This document shows, in pieces, positions 1 to 8,195 of a stretch of 64,000 nt of DNA. Both the position numbers and the translations under genes were made by a program. Below the pieces are notes generated by a model. The model was not told the origin of the DNA and did not search any database. It saw only the letters and a list, made by a program, of their open reading frames with translations. Numbering within the stretch: position 1 is the first letter of the stretch; each line of letters opens with the position of its first letter. Source of the stretch: Thermopolyspora sp040678635 (GTDB taxonomy: Bacteria > Actinomycetota > Actinomycetes > Streptosporangiales > Streptosporangiaceae); the NCBI RefSeq assembly GCF_040678635.1, contig NZ_JBFATZ010000016.1:124001-188000 (forward strand). Reading direction: 5' to 3'.

Positions 1-992
1 CCGGTGAACAGGTCCGAGGTGCGGTAGATGTCGGTGAGCGACTCGGTGCGGACGTTGCCGGCCGATATCGGCAGGAAGCCGCTGGGGTGGACGCTGCCCA
101 GGTGGGAGACGAAGACGAAGCCGCGGCCCGCGTTGACGTCCATCGGTGGGCGGCGCGCACGGCGGGGTGGCAGGTCGAGCTCGGTGAGCCGCTGCCGCAG
201 GCGCTGGTAGAGCGGCCCCAGGCCGAGTGCGGCGACGTGGTCCGCGCCGTGCCGGGCCAGGATCTCGCGCTGGACGGCGACGCGGCGGAAGTGGTGCGCC
301 TCGGTGGTCCGCGCCGGGACGACCTGCCCGGCGTCGTAGACGAAGTTGAGCACGTCTTCGACCTGCTCGGCGGTGAGGCCGGGCAGCAGGGCGCCGCGGC
401 CGGTGGGCACGAGCAGGAAGGCGCTCCAGGCGATCGCGCCCAGGTCGTGCACGATCCGGACCACGCCCGGCAGATCGTCCAGATTGTGACCGGTCACCGT
501 GGTGTTGATCTGCACCTTCAGGCCCAGTTCGCGGGCGGTGCGCCAGGCGTCCAGCGTCCAGCCGTACACGCCGGAGGTCGCGCGGAACCCGTCGTGGATC
601 TCGGCCGTGGAGCCGTCGAGGCTGAGCGAGATGGCGTGCGCGCCGGCCTGCTTCAGTCGGGCGAGGGCGTCGGCGGTCAGCGTCGGCGTCCCGGACGGGG
701 AGACGGCCATCGGCAGACCCATCTCGGCACCGGCCTGGACCAGGTCGTACAGGTCCGGGCGCTGGAACGGGTCGCCACCGGTGATGACGAACAGCGGCGG
801 CGGCGACCCGAACGACGCGACCTGCGCCATGAGCTCGCGCGCCTCGGCCGTGCTGAGCTCACCGGGATTCCGGTCGGGCCGGGCCTCCGCGCGGCAGTGC
901 CGACAGGCCAGCGGGCACGCCTGGGTCGCCTCCCAGATGACGATGAACGGACGGTCGGCCGAGTCATGACGTTGCCTGCGCACGGTACGCAT
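1..992 (-). CDS. Radical SAM/SPASM-type protein, 3' end cut by window edge
   Basis: Reading leftward from an ATG at 992, the frame stays open to base 1, giving about 330 residues without a stop. Cysteines at about residues 26, 30 and 33 (ACPLACRHC) form the CxxxCxxC site that binds the 4Fe-4S cluster and S-adenosylmethionine. The ITGGDPF segment and the ISLSLDGS segment match the GGEP-like and SLDG regions of radical SAM TIM barrels. The whole N-terminal half resembles the TIGR04053-like group of radical SAM/SPASM proteins. The C-terminal part, where SPASM cysteines would lie, runs off the window, so the substrate cannot be judged. A weak GAAGGG lies some 15 bases upstream of the start. Confidence 0.85.
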   Translation of the reverse strand, partial: MRTVRRQRHDSADRPFIVIWEATQACPLACRHCRAEARPDRNPGELSTAEARELMAQVASFGSPPPLFVITGGDPFQRPDLYDLVQAGAEMGLPMAVSPSGTPTLTADALARLKQAGAHAISLSLDGSTAEIHDGFRATSGVYGWTLDAWRTARELGLKVQINTTVTGHNLDDLPGVVRIVHDLGAIAWSAFLLVPTGRGALLPGLTAEQVEDVLNFVYDAGQVVPARTTEAHHFRRVAVQREILARHGADHVAALGLGPLYQRLRQRLTELDLPPRRARRPPMDVNAGRGFVFVSHLGSVHPSGFLPISAGNVRTESLTDIYRTSDLFT

Positions 993-1327
993 GTCGAAGA
1001 CATCACCCTTCGCTTGTGATCACGACTCCCGTGCGCGACGTGCGCCGCCCTACGCCCCTCGCAGACAGTACACGAATGGCGCCCAGGCCCGAGAAGGCGG
1101 CCTACGGCCCCTGACTGAGGACGAATTGGTGAGTATGAGCTCACACTGGGGGTCACTGAGGGTCACTGGGGGCATGACAGCTCGGCCGGCGTCTTCATCA
1201 CCGCACGGGTGGCGATCGGTCGGCGGAGTCTTCGCGGGCCGTACGGGGAAAGTTGCTCAGCATGGCCCCATCAGCCGGACTTCTTGCGTTACCTCATGAT
1301 TCACTCGGTCGTCCTAGCGTGCCCGGC
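993..1327. other. Divergent intergenic region with small palindrome
   Basis: No gene is visible in this 335-base gap between two divergently transcribed genes, so it must hold both promoters. A palindrome GTGAG-TATGAG-CTCAC lies at 1129-1144 and could be a repressor site for either gene. Just after it the 9-mer GGGTCACTG occurs twice in a row. Neither element was matched to a known regulator. Confidence 0.4.
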
Positions 1328-2521
1328 ATGAGAATGGGCTTGATTGCTTTCGGCACCGCGGCGCTGATCGCCGGACTCACCGCACCGGTCTCGGCCGACA
1401 GCGGACCCGCGCACGACGGGCGGGCGACGCTGACCGGGTTCGCGTCCCTGCCCGCGGAGACGTTCGTCCCCGGCAGCGAACCGTCCGGCTCACAGCTCGG
1501 CACGGCACCGATCAACGGGCTCACGCCGCCCTTCGCCGCCCAGCCCGTGCAGGGCTTCAGCGGCATCGTGCCCGCCGGGCGCGGCCGGTACCACATGCTG
1601 TCCGACAACGGCTTCGGGGCCAAGAACAACAGCGCCGACTTCCTGTTGCGGGTGCACCAGGTCGAGCCCGATCTGCGGACCGGCACGGTGAAGGTCCTCG
1701 GCGGCTTCGGTCTGAGCGACCCCGACGGGCACATCACCTTCCCGCTGACCCGCGAGGACCGCAGGCTGACCGGGGCGGACTTCGACGTTGAGTCGATCGT
1801 GCGCGCCGCGGACGGCACGTTCTGGCTCGGCGACGAGTTCGGCCCGTTCCTGCTGCACGTCTCGGCGCACGGCAAACTGCTCGAAGCGCCCATCCCGCTG
1901 CCCGGCGTACGGGCACCGGAGAACCCGTTCCTGAACGGCGAAAGCCCCAACCTGGCCAGCAGCAAGGGGTTCGAGGGCATGGCCCGCTCGGTGGACGGCA
2001 AACGCCTCTACCCGCTGCTGGAAGGAACCGTCCAGGGCGACCCGGCAGGCACGCTGCGAATGTACGAGTTCGACGTGCGCAAACGCGCCTACACCGGCAA
2101 ACACTGGACCTATCGCTTGGACGCCGCCGACCACGCCATCGGCGACGCGATCACCGTCGACAAGCACCGCTTCCTCATCATCGAGCGGGACTCGGCCGAG
2201 GGCGACGCCGCCCGGACCAAGCGCATCTACCTCGCCGACATACGCGACCGTGACCGCGACGGCACCATGGACAAGACCCTCGTGGCCGACCTGCTCGATC
2301 TCGCCAACCCCCGGCGACTGGACGGCTTCGGAAACACCTTCCGTTTCCCGTTCCAAACGATCGAGGACGTGGCCATCCTCGACAACCGCACATTGATCGT
2401 GGCCAACGACAACAACTTCCCGTTCTCCGCCGGCCGCACCCCCGGCAAACCGGACAACAACGAGTTCATCACCATACGGCTCGCGCACCCCCTGAACGCC
2501 GACCCCCGCGCGATCCCCTGA
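1328..2521 (+). CDS. Secreted esterase-like/phytase-like protein
   Basis: This 397-residue protein starts with a signal peptide (MRMGLIAFGTAALIAGL, then an A-x-A-like cleavage zone PVSADS), so it is exported. The mature part matches the phytase-like domain found in actinobacterial 'esterase-like activity of phytase' proteins: a SDNGFGAKNNS segment, then ESIVRAADGTFWLGDEFGP, and later EDVAILDNRTLIVANDNN. These Asp/Asn-rich loops suggest a calcium-binding beta-propeller hydrolase. The substrate is unknown. The ATG at 1328 was preferred over an in-frame ATG at 1253 because the signal peptide begins there; no strong ribosome site is visible. It converges on a broken toxin gene. Confidence 0.82.
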   Translation: MRMGLIAFGTAALIAGLTAPVSADSGPAHDGRATLTGFASLPAETFVPGSEPSGSQLGTAPINGLTPPFAAQPVQGFSGIVPAGRGRYHMLSDNGFGAKNNSADFLLRVHQVEPDLRTGTVKVLGGFGLSDPDGHITFPLTREDRRLTGADFDVESIVRAADGTFWLGDEFGPFLLHVSAHGKLLEAPIPLPGVRAPENPFLNGESPNLASSKGFEGMARSVDGKRLYPLLEGTVQGDPAGTLRMYEFDVRKRAYTGKHWTYRLDAADHAIGDAITVDKHRFLIIERDSAEGDAARTKRIYLADIRDRDRDGTMDKTLVADLLDLANPRRLDGFGNTFRFPFQTIEDVAILDNRTLIVANDNNFPFSAGRTPGKPDNNEFITIRLAHPLNADPRAIP

Positions 2522-2579
2522 CCTTCTCGCGGGCGATCTCCCTGAGCACACTCGTGTCCAGAAAGAACTGGCCGCTCAC
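2469..2579 (-). pseudogene. vapC toxin stump (PIN domain, only the first ~20 codons)
   Basis: A GTG at 2579 overlaps the stop of the upstream antitoxin, as is usual for a vapBC pair. The first residues, MSGQFFLDTSVLREIAREK, match the start of PIN-domain ribonucleases, including the first catalytic aspartate in LDTSVL. After about 20 codons the similarity ends; the frame runs backward over the 3' end of the esterase gene and stops after 36 residues, whereas VapC toxins are about 130 residues. The rest of the domain with its other acidic residues is gone, so no active toxin can be made. A deletion next to the convergent gene is the likely cause. Confidence 0.65.
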
Positions 2580-2812
2580 TGGCCGTCCTGGCTCTCTATG
2601 TGTGCGAGAAGGCGATCTACACGCGCTTCGTCCGCTTTGTCCGCCCTGGCATTCCAAAGGGCGCGCCGACGACGCTCGCGAGCTACGCGCTCGCGAATGG
2701 CCTCGTTGACATAGTCGGACAGGGACCGGCCTTTCCCTTCGCCGACCTGCGCTTTGGCATGCTCGATCAGGTCGTGATCGACTGTGACGGTGATGGTGTC
2801 CTTGGCGACCAT
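2576..2812 (-). CDS. VapB-like ribbon-helix-helix antitoxin (orphan)
   Basis: This 78-residue protein begins with DTITVTVDHDLIEHAKAQ, a beta strand and helix typical of ribbon-helix-helix antitoxins, followed by a SLSDYVNEAIRERV helix. The charged, Arg-rich C-terminal half would be the toxin-binding tail. Antitoxins of this type neutralise a PIN RNase and repress their own promoter. Here the partner toxin directly downstream is reduced to a stump, so the protein is either a relic, a free regulator, or an anti-toxin against a related toxin elsewhere. The ATG at 2812 is preceded by a good promoter with a palindrome over the -10 box. Confidence 0.75.
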   Translation of the reverse strand: MVAKDTITVTVDHDLIEHAKAQVGEGKGRSLSDYVNEAIRERVARERRRRALWNARADKADEARVDRLLAHIESQDGQ

Positions 2813-2834
2813 GATCGAAATGTATTGGCCGACT

Positions 2835-2870
2835 AAGATCTTTAGTATCGCCCCCGACTGAGAGTGACAA
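2835..2870 (-). promoter_or_regulatory. Promoter and probable operator of the vapB-like gene
   Basis: Read on the minus strand, TTGTCA (2870-2865) and TACTAA (2847-2842) are separated by exactly 17 bases, a good housekeeping-type promoter. An 8-bp palindrome AAGATCTT (2835-2842) abuts the -10 box and is a plausible site for VapB autorepression. The assignment is by pattern only. Confidence 0.5.
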
Positions 2871-2998
2871 GATATAGCTGATTGTTATCGGAGTCGGTGG
2901 CTCGGGCCCGGGTACGGCGGGGCGAGCGGTGCTGATCTACGGGGATGGGACGTGGGTTGCCGTCAGAGGGCGGGCGCCGCCGGTTGCCCCGTGGCCGG

Positions 2999-4012
2999 TC
3001 AGGTGGATGGGTGCCAGCCGAGGGCTGGGCCGAGGTGGGTCACCATGTCGGTGAGGATTTGTACGTAGTCGTCGTGGTCGAAGGTGAAGGGGAGGGCGAA
3101 GGCGACCTCGTCGACTTCGCGGAAGGCCGGGTGGGCGTGTAGGCGTTCGGCGATTTCGGCGGAGGGGCCGACGATGTCGGGGGAGAACAGTAGGCGGGCC
3201 GGGCCTTGTGGGGAGGTGGTGCGGGGGAGGCGTTTTTGGGCGTATTCGTGGTACTTGGCGCGCTGGTGTGGGGTGGCGGAGTCGGTGGGGATGACGACGA
3301 GGCCCTGGGAGACGCGGGCGGCGTCGCCGTTGGGGTGGTGGGCGCGGAACGTGCGGATGTGGGAGAGCTGGATTTCGGCGAAGTCCTCGGATTCCTCGGC
3401 CTTGACGACGCTGCTGGTGAGGAAGTTCATGCCCTGTTCGCCGGCCCATTGCGCCGAGCGCAGGCTGCCGCCGCCGTACCACATGCGGCTGCCGAGGCCG
3501 GGGGAGTGGGGCTGGACGCGGTTGGAGAACACCTCGAAGCCCTCCACGCCGCTGAAGCCGGTGGCGGGCTTGCCGTGTACGAAGTCCAGCAGGCGGCGTA
3601 CGCGCGTGTAGGTGAAGTCCTCGCGGTCGGCGGTGTCGGGGTAGAGGGCGTCCTTGACCTGCTCGTAGTGCATCGGCGGGCCGATGCTCACGCCTGGGTT
3701 GAGGCGTCCGCCGGACAGGATGTCGACGGTGGCCAGGTCTTCGGCGAGGCGTAGCGGGTTCTCCCAGCCGAGGGGGATGACGGCGGTGCCGAGTTCGATG
3801 CGGCTGGTGCGCTGTGAGGCGGCGGCGAGGACGGCGATCGGCGAGGAGATGCCGAACTGCAGGTGGCGGTGCCGTACCCAGGCGCTGTCGAAGCCCAGCC
3901 GCTCCCCCAGTTCGATGATTTCCAAGGTGGACTCGTGGCCCCGGCGGGGGTCGGCCTCGTCGAACAGCCCGATGGTCAGGAAACCCAGCTTGCGCAGGGG
4001 GCGCGAGGTCAT
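2999..4012 (-). CDS. LLM-class flavin-dependent oxidoreductase
   Basis: The 337-residue product belongs to the luciferase-like monooxygenase superfamily (bacterial luciferase TIM barrel using FMN or F420). Recognisable blocks are KLGFLTIGLFD at the start, GFDSAWVRHRHLQFG with the substrate/cofactor strand, TSRIELGTAVIPLG, and ATVDILSGGRLNPGVS, which is the family signature. The substrate cannot be read from the sequence. The start at 4012 was chosen because GAGGAGG lies nine bases upstream and the protein then begins at the first barrel strand; a longer reading from 4138 would add a non-homologous tail. It is separated from the upstream regulator gene by about 157 bases. Confidence 0.85.
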   Translation of the reverse strand: MTSRPLRKLGFLTIGLFDEADPRRGHESTLEIIELGERLGFDSAWVRHRHLQFGISSPIAVLAAASQRTSRIELGTAVIPLGWENPLRLAEDLATVDILSGGRLNPGVSIGPPMHYEQVKDALYPDTADREDFTYTRVRRLLDFVHGKPATGFSGVEGFEVFSNRVQPHSPGLGSRMWYGGGSLRSAQWAGEQGMNFLTSSVVKAEESEDFAEIQLSHIRTFRAHHPNGDAARVSQGLVVIPTDSATPHQRAKYHEYAQKRLPRTTSPQGPARLLFSPDIVGPSAEIAERLHAHPAFREVDEVAFALPFTFDHDDYVQILTDMVTHLGPALGWHPST

Positions 4013-4169
4013 CGGCACCGGCCTCCTCAACTGTTCGCGGCGGGCGTCGCCACGGGTCAATGGTTCTTCGATTGTCACAAGGGGCGGGCGGGCCCGGCCA
4101 ACCGGCCCGTACGCGGTCGGGTCCGATTTATCATGCAATTCTCATAGGAATACTAGTGAATCCCGGCGA

Positions 4170-7061
4170 TCACAACTCGTCGGCGGCGAGGGCGAGGAGC
4201 GGGGACGGCCCGTCGAGCGCGTCGCCGGGGCCGGTGAGCGGCTGTTCGGCCCAGATCACCTTGCCGCGGCGGGTATAGCGGGTGCCCCAGCGCTCGGCGA
4301 GCTGCGCGACCAGGAACAGCCCGCGTCCGCCCTCGTCGGTGGCGGCGGCGCGGCGCGGGCGCGGGGAGGTCTCGCTGGCGTCGGACACCTCGCAGATCAG
4401 GGTGCGGTCCAGGATCAGCCGGACCTGGATGGGCTGGGCGCCGTAGCGGATGGCGTTGGTGAGCAGCTCGCTGAGGATCAGCTCGGTGGTGAAGGCGAGT
4501 TCCTCCAGGTTCCAGGCGGCGAGCCGCCGGGCGAACTCGCCGCGGACGCGGGCGACCACGGCGGGATCCGCCGACACGTCCCATCGGGCGACGTGGTCGG
4601 GGTCCAGCGCCCGGGTCCGGCCCACCAGTACGGCGACGTCGTCGGTGAGCCGTCCCGGCGGCACGGCGGCCAGCGCGGACGCGCAGGTCTGCGCCGCGGT
4701 GCCGCCCGCGCGGTCGAGGGCGCGGTCGGAGGCGTGATCGAGGGCGCGGAGCAGGCGTTCGGCGGCGACGTCCGGGGAGCCGACGAGCAGGCCCCGGGTG
4801 TACAGCACGAGTTCGCCGCCCTCGGGGATCTCCACGTCGATCGACTCGAAGGGCGGGCCGCCGAGGCCGAGCGGCTGTCCCCGGGGCAGGTCGAGGAACT
4901 CCGCCCTGCCGTCCGGGCGGACGAGCACGGGGGCCGGATGGCCCGCGCCCGCCAGGGTGCAGCGCCGCGAGATCGGGTCGTAGACCGCGTACACGCAGGT
5001 GGTGCCGGTGACTCCGGCGCCCTCGGCCGCGCCGGGGACGTCCTGCAGAACGCGCCCCTCCTCGTCGGCCTCCTCGCGTTCCAGGCGGCGGGCCAGGTCG
5101 TTGAGTTGCGCGAGGATCTCGGCGGGCGGCATGTCGAGGGCGGCGAAGTTGCCGATGGCGGTGCGCAGGCGGCCCATCGTGGCGACGCCGTGCAGCCCTC
5201 GTCCCGCGACGTCGCCCACCACCAGCGCGACGCGGGTCCCCGACAGGCAGATGACGTCGAACCAGGCGCCTCCGGCACCCTCCCAGGCCGGCACGTAGCG
5301 GTGCGCGACCTCGACCGCGTTCTGCTCCGGCAGGCGCCGGGGCAGCATGCTGCGCCGCAGCGCCGTGGCCATGACCCGTTCCCGGGTGAAACGGCGGGCG
5401 TTGTCCACGCACACCGCCGCCCGTCCGGCCAGTTCCTCGGCGAGGGCGACATCGTCCTCGTCGAAGGGCTCGGACTCCCGCGTACGCATGAAGGTCGCCA
5501 CGCCCAGGACCGTCTCGTGGCAGACGAGCGGGACGGCGATGATCGACCGGGCCCGCGGATCTCCGATCGTCATGCCGACGCCGCGATCCACCGCGGGCGC
5601 CACGGCCCGGGGGTCCGTCCACACCACGGCCTCCTGGGAACGCAGACAGCCGAGCTGCGGGCAGGACGGCGGGTAATGAACCGGCTGCCCCAGCCAGGCG
5701 GGGAACAGATCCTCCCGTACGGCTCGCGCCGCCACCCGGCGCAGCCCCTCGCCCATGACCGGTTCGCCGGGCTCCTCCCCGTGCAGGACCGGCTCGTACA
5801 GGTCGACGGCGACGGCGTCGGCGAACCGCGCGGCCGTCACCTCGGCGAGTTCCTCGGCCGTCCGCACCACGTCGAGCGTCTTGCCCATGTTCGTGGCGGC
5901 CTCGTACAGCACCCGCATACGCTTGCGGGCCGCGGCGGCGATCTTTCCCACGCCCGGTTCGCCGAACAGCAGCAGCCACGGATCGCCCGCCGCCGCCGGC
6001 GCCTCGGGCAGCGGCCCGCGGGGCGACTCTCGCGGTGGTTGCTGCGGCGGCGGGGCGGCTCTTCCACCATTGACCGCCCTCGCCCGGACCTGCGCCAGGG
6101 TCAGCAGGGGTGTGCCCCGGACGAGTTCCGGCGGCACGGGCTCGGCGGGCGCGGCGAGGGGCTCCCACGGACCGCCCTGGATGCGGACCTGGGCCAGGAC
6201 GCCGACCGCGGCGGCGGGGTCGGTCATCGGCACCGATCGCAGGACGGCGACCCGTTCGCGGGAGAGCGGGACCTCGATCGCGGCCCGCCGGCCGTCGGCG
6301 ATCAACTCGGCGGCCTTCTCCTCCAGCAGGAGCCGGTCGGCCCGGGGCAGGTCGCGCAGGCCGGTTCCCGCGCCTCCGGGCGCCAGCCTGCCGGGCAGGT
6401 CGCCCGCGCGGAGGAACGCCTCGAACAGCGTGCGCTCGCGCGCCCCGGCCGCCTCCAGCATCCGCCGTTCGACGCCCATCGCGACCTTGTGCGCCAGGAC
6501 CGCCATCGCGAGATCCTCGTGCTCGTTGTAGCAGACGATGCCCACGGCGCCCCGGATGTGGCCGGTGAGCGGATCGAAGATCGGCACGCCGGTGGCGGTG
6601 AGGGGCTGCACGGCGGGCGTGAGGTGCTCGAACGCCGACACGCGGAACGGCCGCCGCTCGTGCAGCGCCGTACCGGTGCCGGTGGGGCCGAGGACGCTTT
6701 CGGAGTAGCTGACGCCGATGACGGCGTTCACCCGATCGAACAGGCTCTCCATCTGGGGGTCGCTGAGGTAGCGCAGCTGCAGGATGCTCTCCTCGTTGAC
6801 GAGGAGCAGCGCGGCGTCCGCGTCGGCGATGATGTGGCGCGCGCTCTCGAACACCGGGCGGGCCATCCGGATGAGGAAGGAGTCCGGGTCGATCTCCACC
6901 GGCTCCCCGAAGCCGAGCTTGTCCCAGGCGACCCCTTCGGTCCGCCACCGCTGCCACGCCCGCAGGATGGCAGGCCGAACGCTGTGTTCCACCGGTTCGC
7001 CCCGGAGAAACGCCTCGAAGGCCCACTCCGGGGTCTTGCCCTCACCCTGGCTACTTGTCAC
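4170..7061 (-). CDS. GAF / SpoIIE-type PP2C / ATPase multidomain regulator
   Basis: About 963 residues with four parts. Residues ~45-190 are an AcoR-like GAF sensor (SYSESVLGPTGTGTAL). Residues ~370-550 are a second GAF domain. Residues ~555-780 are a SpoIIE/RsbU-type PP2C phosphatase. Residues ~800-955 are a histidine-kinase-like ATPase of the RsbW type with an N box (ELLTNAIRYG) and a G box (GGRGLFLV). Such proteins normally control anti-sigma or anti-anti-sigma partners by phosphorylation state. The PP2C part keeps VVGDVAGRGL and LTDDVAVL, but the first metal motif reads GGAWFD instead of GGDWYD, so activity is doubtful. The GTG at 7061 has GAGG seven bases upstream; a GTG at 7091 is the alternative. 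A possible sigB-like promoter (GTTTA, 15 bases, GGATTAT) lies near 7112-7140. Confidence 0.85.
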   Translation of the reverse strand: MTSSQGEGKTPEWAFEAFLRGEPVEHSVRPAILRAWQRWRTEGVAWDKLGFGEPVEIDPDSFLIRMARPVFESARHIIADADAALLLVNEESILQLRYLSDPQMESLFDRVNAVIGVSYSESVLGPTGTGTALHERRPFRVSAFEHLTPAVQPLTATGVPIFDPLTGHIRGAVGIVCYNEHEDLAMAVLAHKVAMGVERRMLEAAGARERTLFEAFLRAGDLPGRLAPGGAGTGLRDLPRADRLLLEEKAAELIADGRRAAIEVPLSRERVAVLRSVPMTDPAAAVGVLAQVRIQGGPWEPLAAPAEPVPPELVRGTPLLTLAQVRARAVNGGRAAPPPQQPPRESPRGPLPEAPAAAGDPWLLLFGEPGVGKIAAAARKRMRVLYEAATNMGKTLDVVRTAEELAEVTAARFADAVAVDLYEPVLHGEEPGEPVMGEGLRRVAARAVREDLFPAWLGQPVHYPPSCPQLGCLRSQEAVVWTDPRAVAPAVDRGVGMTIGDPRARSIIAVPLVCHETVLGVATFMRTRESEPFDEDDVALAEELAGRAAVCVDNARRFTRERVMATALRRSMLPRRLPEQNAVEVAHRYVPAWEGAGGAWFDVICLSGTRVALVVGDVAGRGLHGVATMGRLRTAIGNFAALDMPPAEILAQLNDLARRLEREEADEEGRVLQDVPGAAEGAGVTGTTCVYAVYDPISRRCTLAGAGHPAPVLVRPDGRAEFLDLPRGQPLGLGGPPFESIDVEIPEGGELVLYTRGLLVGSPDVAAERLLRALDHASDRALDRAGGTAAQTCASALAAVPPGRLTDDVAVLVGRTRALDPDHVARWDVSADPAVVARVRGEFARRLAAWNLEELAFTTELILSELLTNAIRYGAQPIQVRLILDRTLICEVSDASETSPRPRRAAATDEGGRGLFLVAQLAERWGTRYTRRGKVIWAEQPLTGPGDALDGPSPLLALAADEL

Positions 7062-7221
7062 CTGGCTACCTCTGCCCGCGCCTACCTTCACCGACCACGT
7101 ACGTACCTTTCATCATAATCCGGAAATTAAGTCGATAAACGGTACAAAACACCCATTGGGGCGGCATGGAATTCCGGTGGCGTCGCCCGCCGAGCGAGGC
7201 GGCGAAGCGCCCGGCGGCGAT

Positions 7222-8097
7222 TCAGGAGCCGCCGACCGGTGCCGTCTCGAACCCCGCGAAGTCGATGTGCTGGTCACTGGGGCTGGACCAGCTCGCATCG
7301 TCTCCGCCGAAGAAGGTGGAGAAGAACACGCCGTCGATCCGCAGATCGCCGGTGGTCCGGAAGGTCAGGGCGTCCGCACGGAAGACCTGGCGGCCGTCGA
7401 GCCGGACCGTGATCGACCCGTCGGCCTTGCCCGGCGTGTTGAGCCGCACATCCTGCTCCAAGCGGATCCACCGGCCTGTGGGGTAGGTCCAGGCCCCACG
7501 GCCCAGGGAGGTGCCGTGGTCATGGGACGTGGGCAGGTAGGCGTAGACCTCGCCGGCTCCGGCGCGGCGCCACATGTACCGGGTGGACAGGCCGTCGGAG
7601 CCGTCCGGGATCCTGCCGCCGCTGGTCCGGGTCCCGCCGAACAGGCCGGGCAGCTTGCCGCCCTTGACGAAGGCGAACCCGTCGGGGAAGCGCACGTGGT
7701 ACGTCAGGCGGACCGCGTCGGCCGGGCCGTCGGCGAAGGGCAGGTAGAGCTGGGCGCCTCCTTCGGGCGTGCCGTCCTCGCGGGACGCCTTCCGGCTCGC
7801 CGACCCGGCCGGGAACAGTACGCGCAGGATCTCGCGGAACCGCGGGTCGTCGGAGGGGAGCACGTAGGCGCGGTCGGCGAGGCCGAAGGAGCCGCGGTCG
7901 CGGACGGTGAGCGTGGGGCCGAAGAACGCGGCGGCGGCGCGTTCGAGCGGCACGCCCTCCGGCCCGGGGTCCGGACTCGCGGGAGCGGTGGTGGGCAGCA
8001 CGGTCGGAGGCTCGGGCGCGGCCAGGTCATACCCGCAGGAGGCGAGCACGACACAGCCGAGCACGACGAGCACCGAGCCGACCACCCGGCCGATCAT
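7222..8097 (-). CDS. Polysaccharide lyase family 14-like lipoprotein
   Basis: The 291-residue protein begins MIGRVVGSVLVVLGC and has a lipobox (VLASC at about residue 24), so it should be lipid-anchored outside the membrane. The mature part shows VRLTYHVRFPDGFAFVKGGK followed by LPGLFGG and SGGR, then a WIRLEQDVRLNTPG segment and a VFFSTFFGG strand. This arrangement is typical of the jelly-roll polysaccharide lyase 14/alginate-lyase-like domain. It lies 98 bases downstream of the epimerase gene of copy 1, on the same strand, which fits a role in trimming or releasing the polymer. GGGAGG lies six bases before the start. The substrate is inferred from context only. Confidence 0.72.
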   Translation of the reverse strand: MIGRVVGSVLVVLGCVVLASCGYDLAAPEPPTVLPTTAPASPDPGPEGVPLERAAAAFFGPTLTVRDRGSFGLADRAYVLPSDDPRFREILRVLFPAGSASRKASREDGTPEGGAQLYLPFADGPADAVRLTYHVRFPDGFAFVKGGKLPGLFGGTRTSGGRIPDGSDGLSTRYMWRRAGAGEVYAYLPTSHDHGTSLGRGAWTYPTGRWIRLEQDVRLNTPGKADGSITVRLDGRQVFRADALTFRTTGDLRIDGVFFSTFFGGDDASWSSPSDQHIDFAGFETAPVGGS

Positions 8098-8195
8098 CCC
8101 GAACCTCCCGAAGTCGCGGGCGCTGCCGTCGCCCGCAGTAGCGTGCCCGGAGGAGGCGGGCGCGTAACGGGCCGGGGCGGCGGCCGTTGGGCCGA

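Noticed and set aside
3684..7118. Plus-strand open frame of about 1,140 codons
   Set aside because: Shadow of the GAF/SpoIIE gene, which has clear domain motifs in the other strand.
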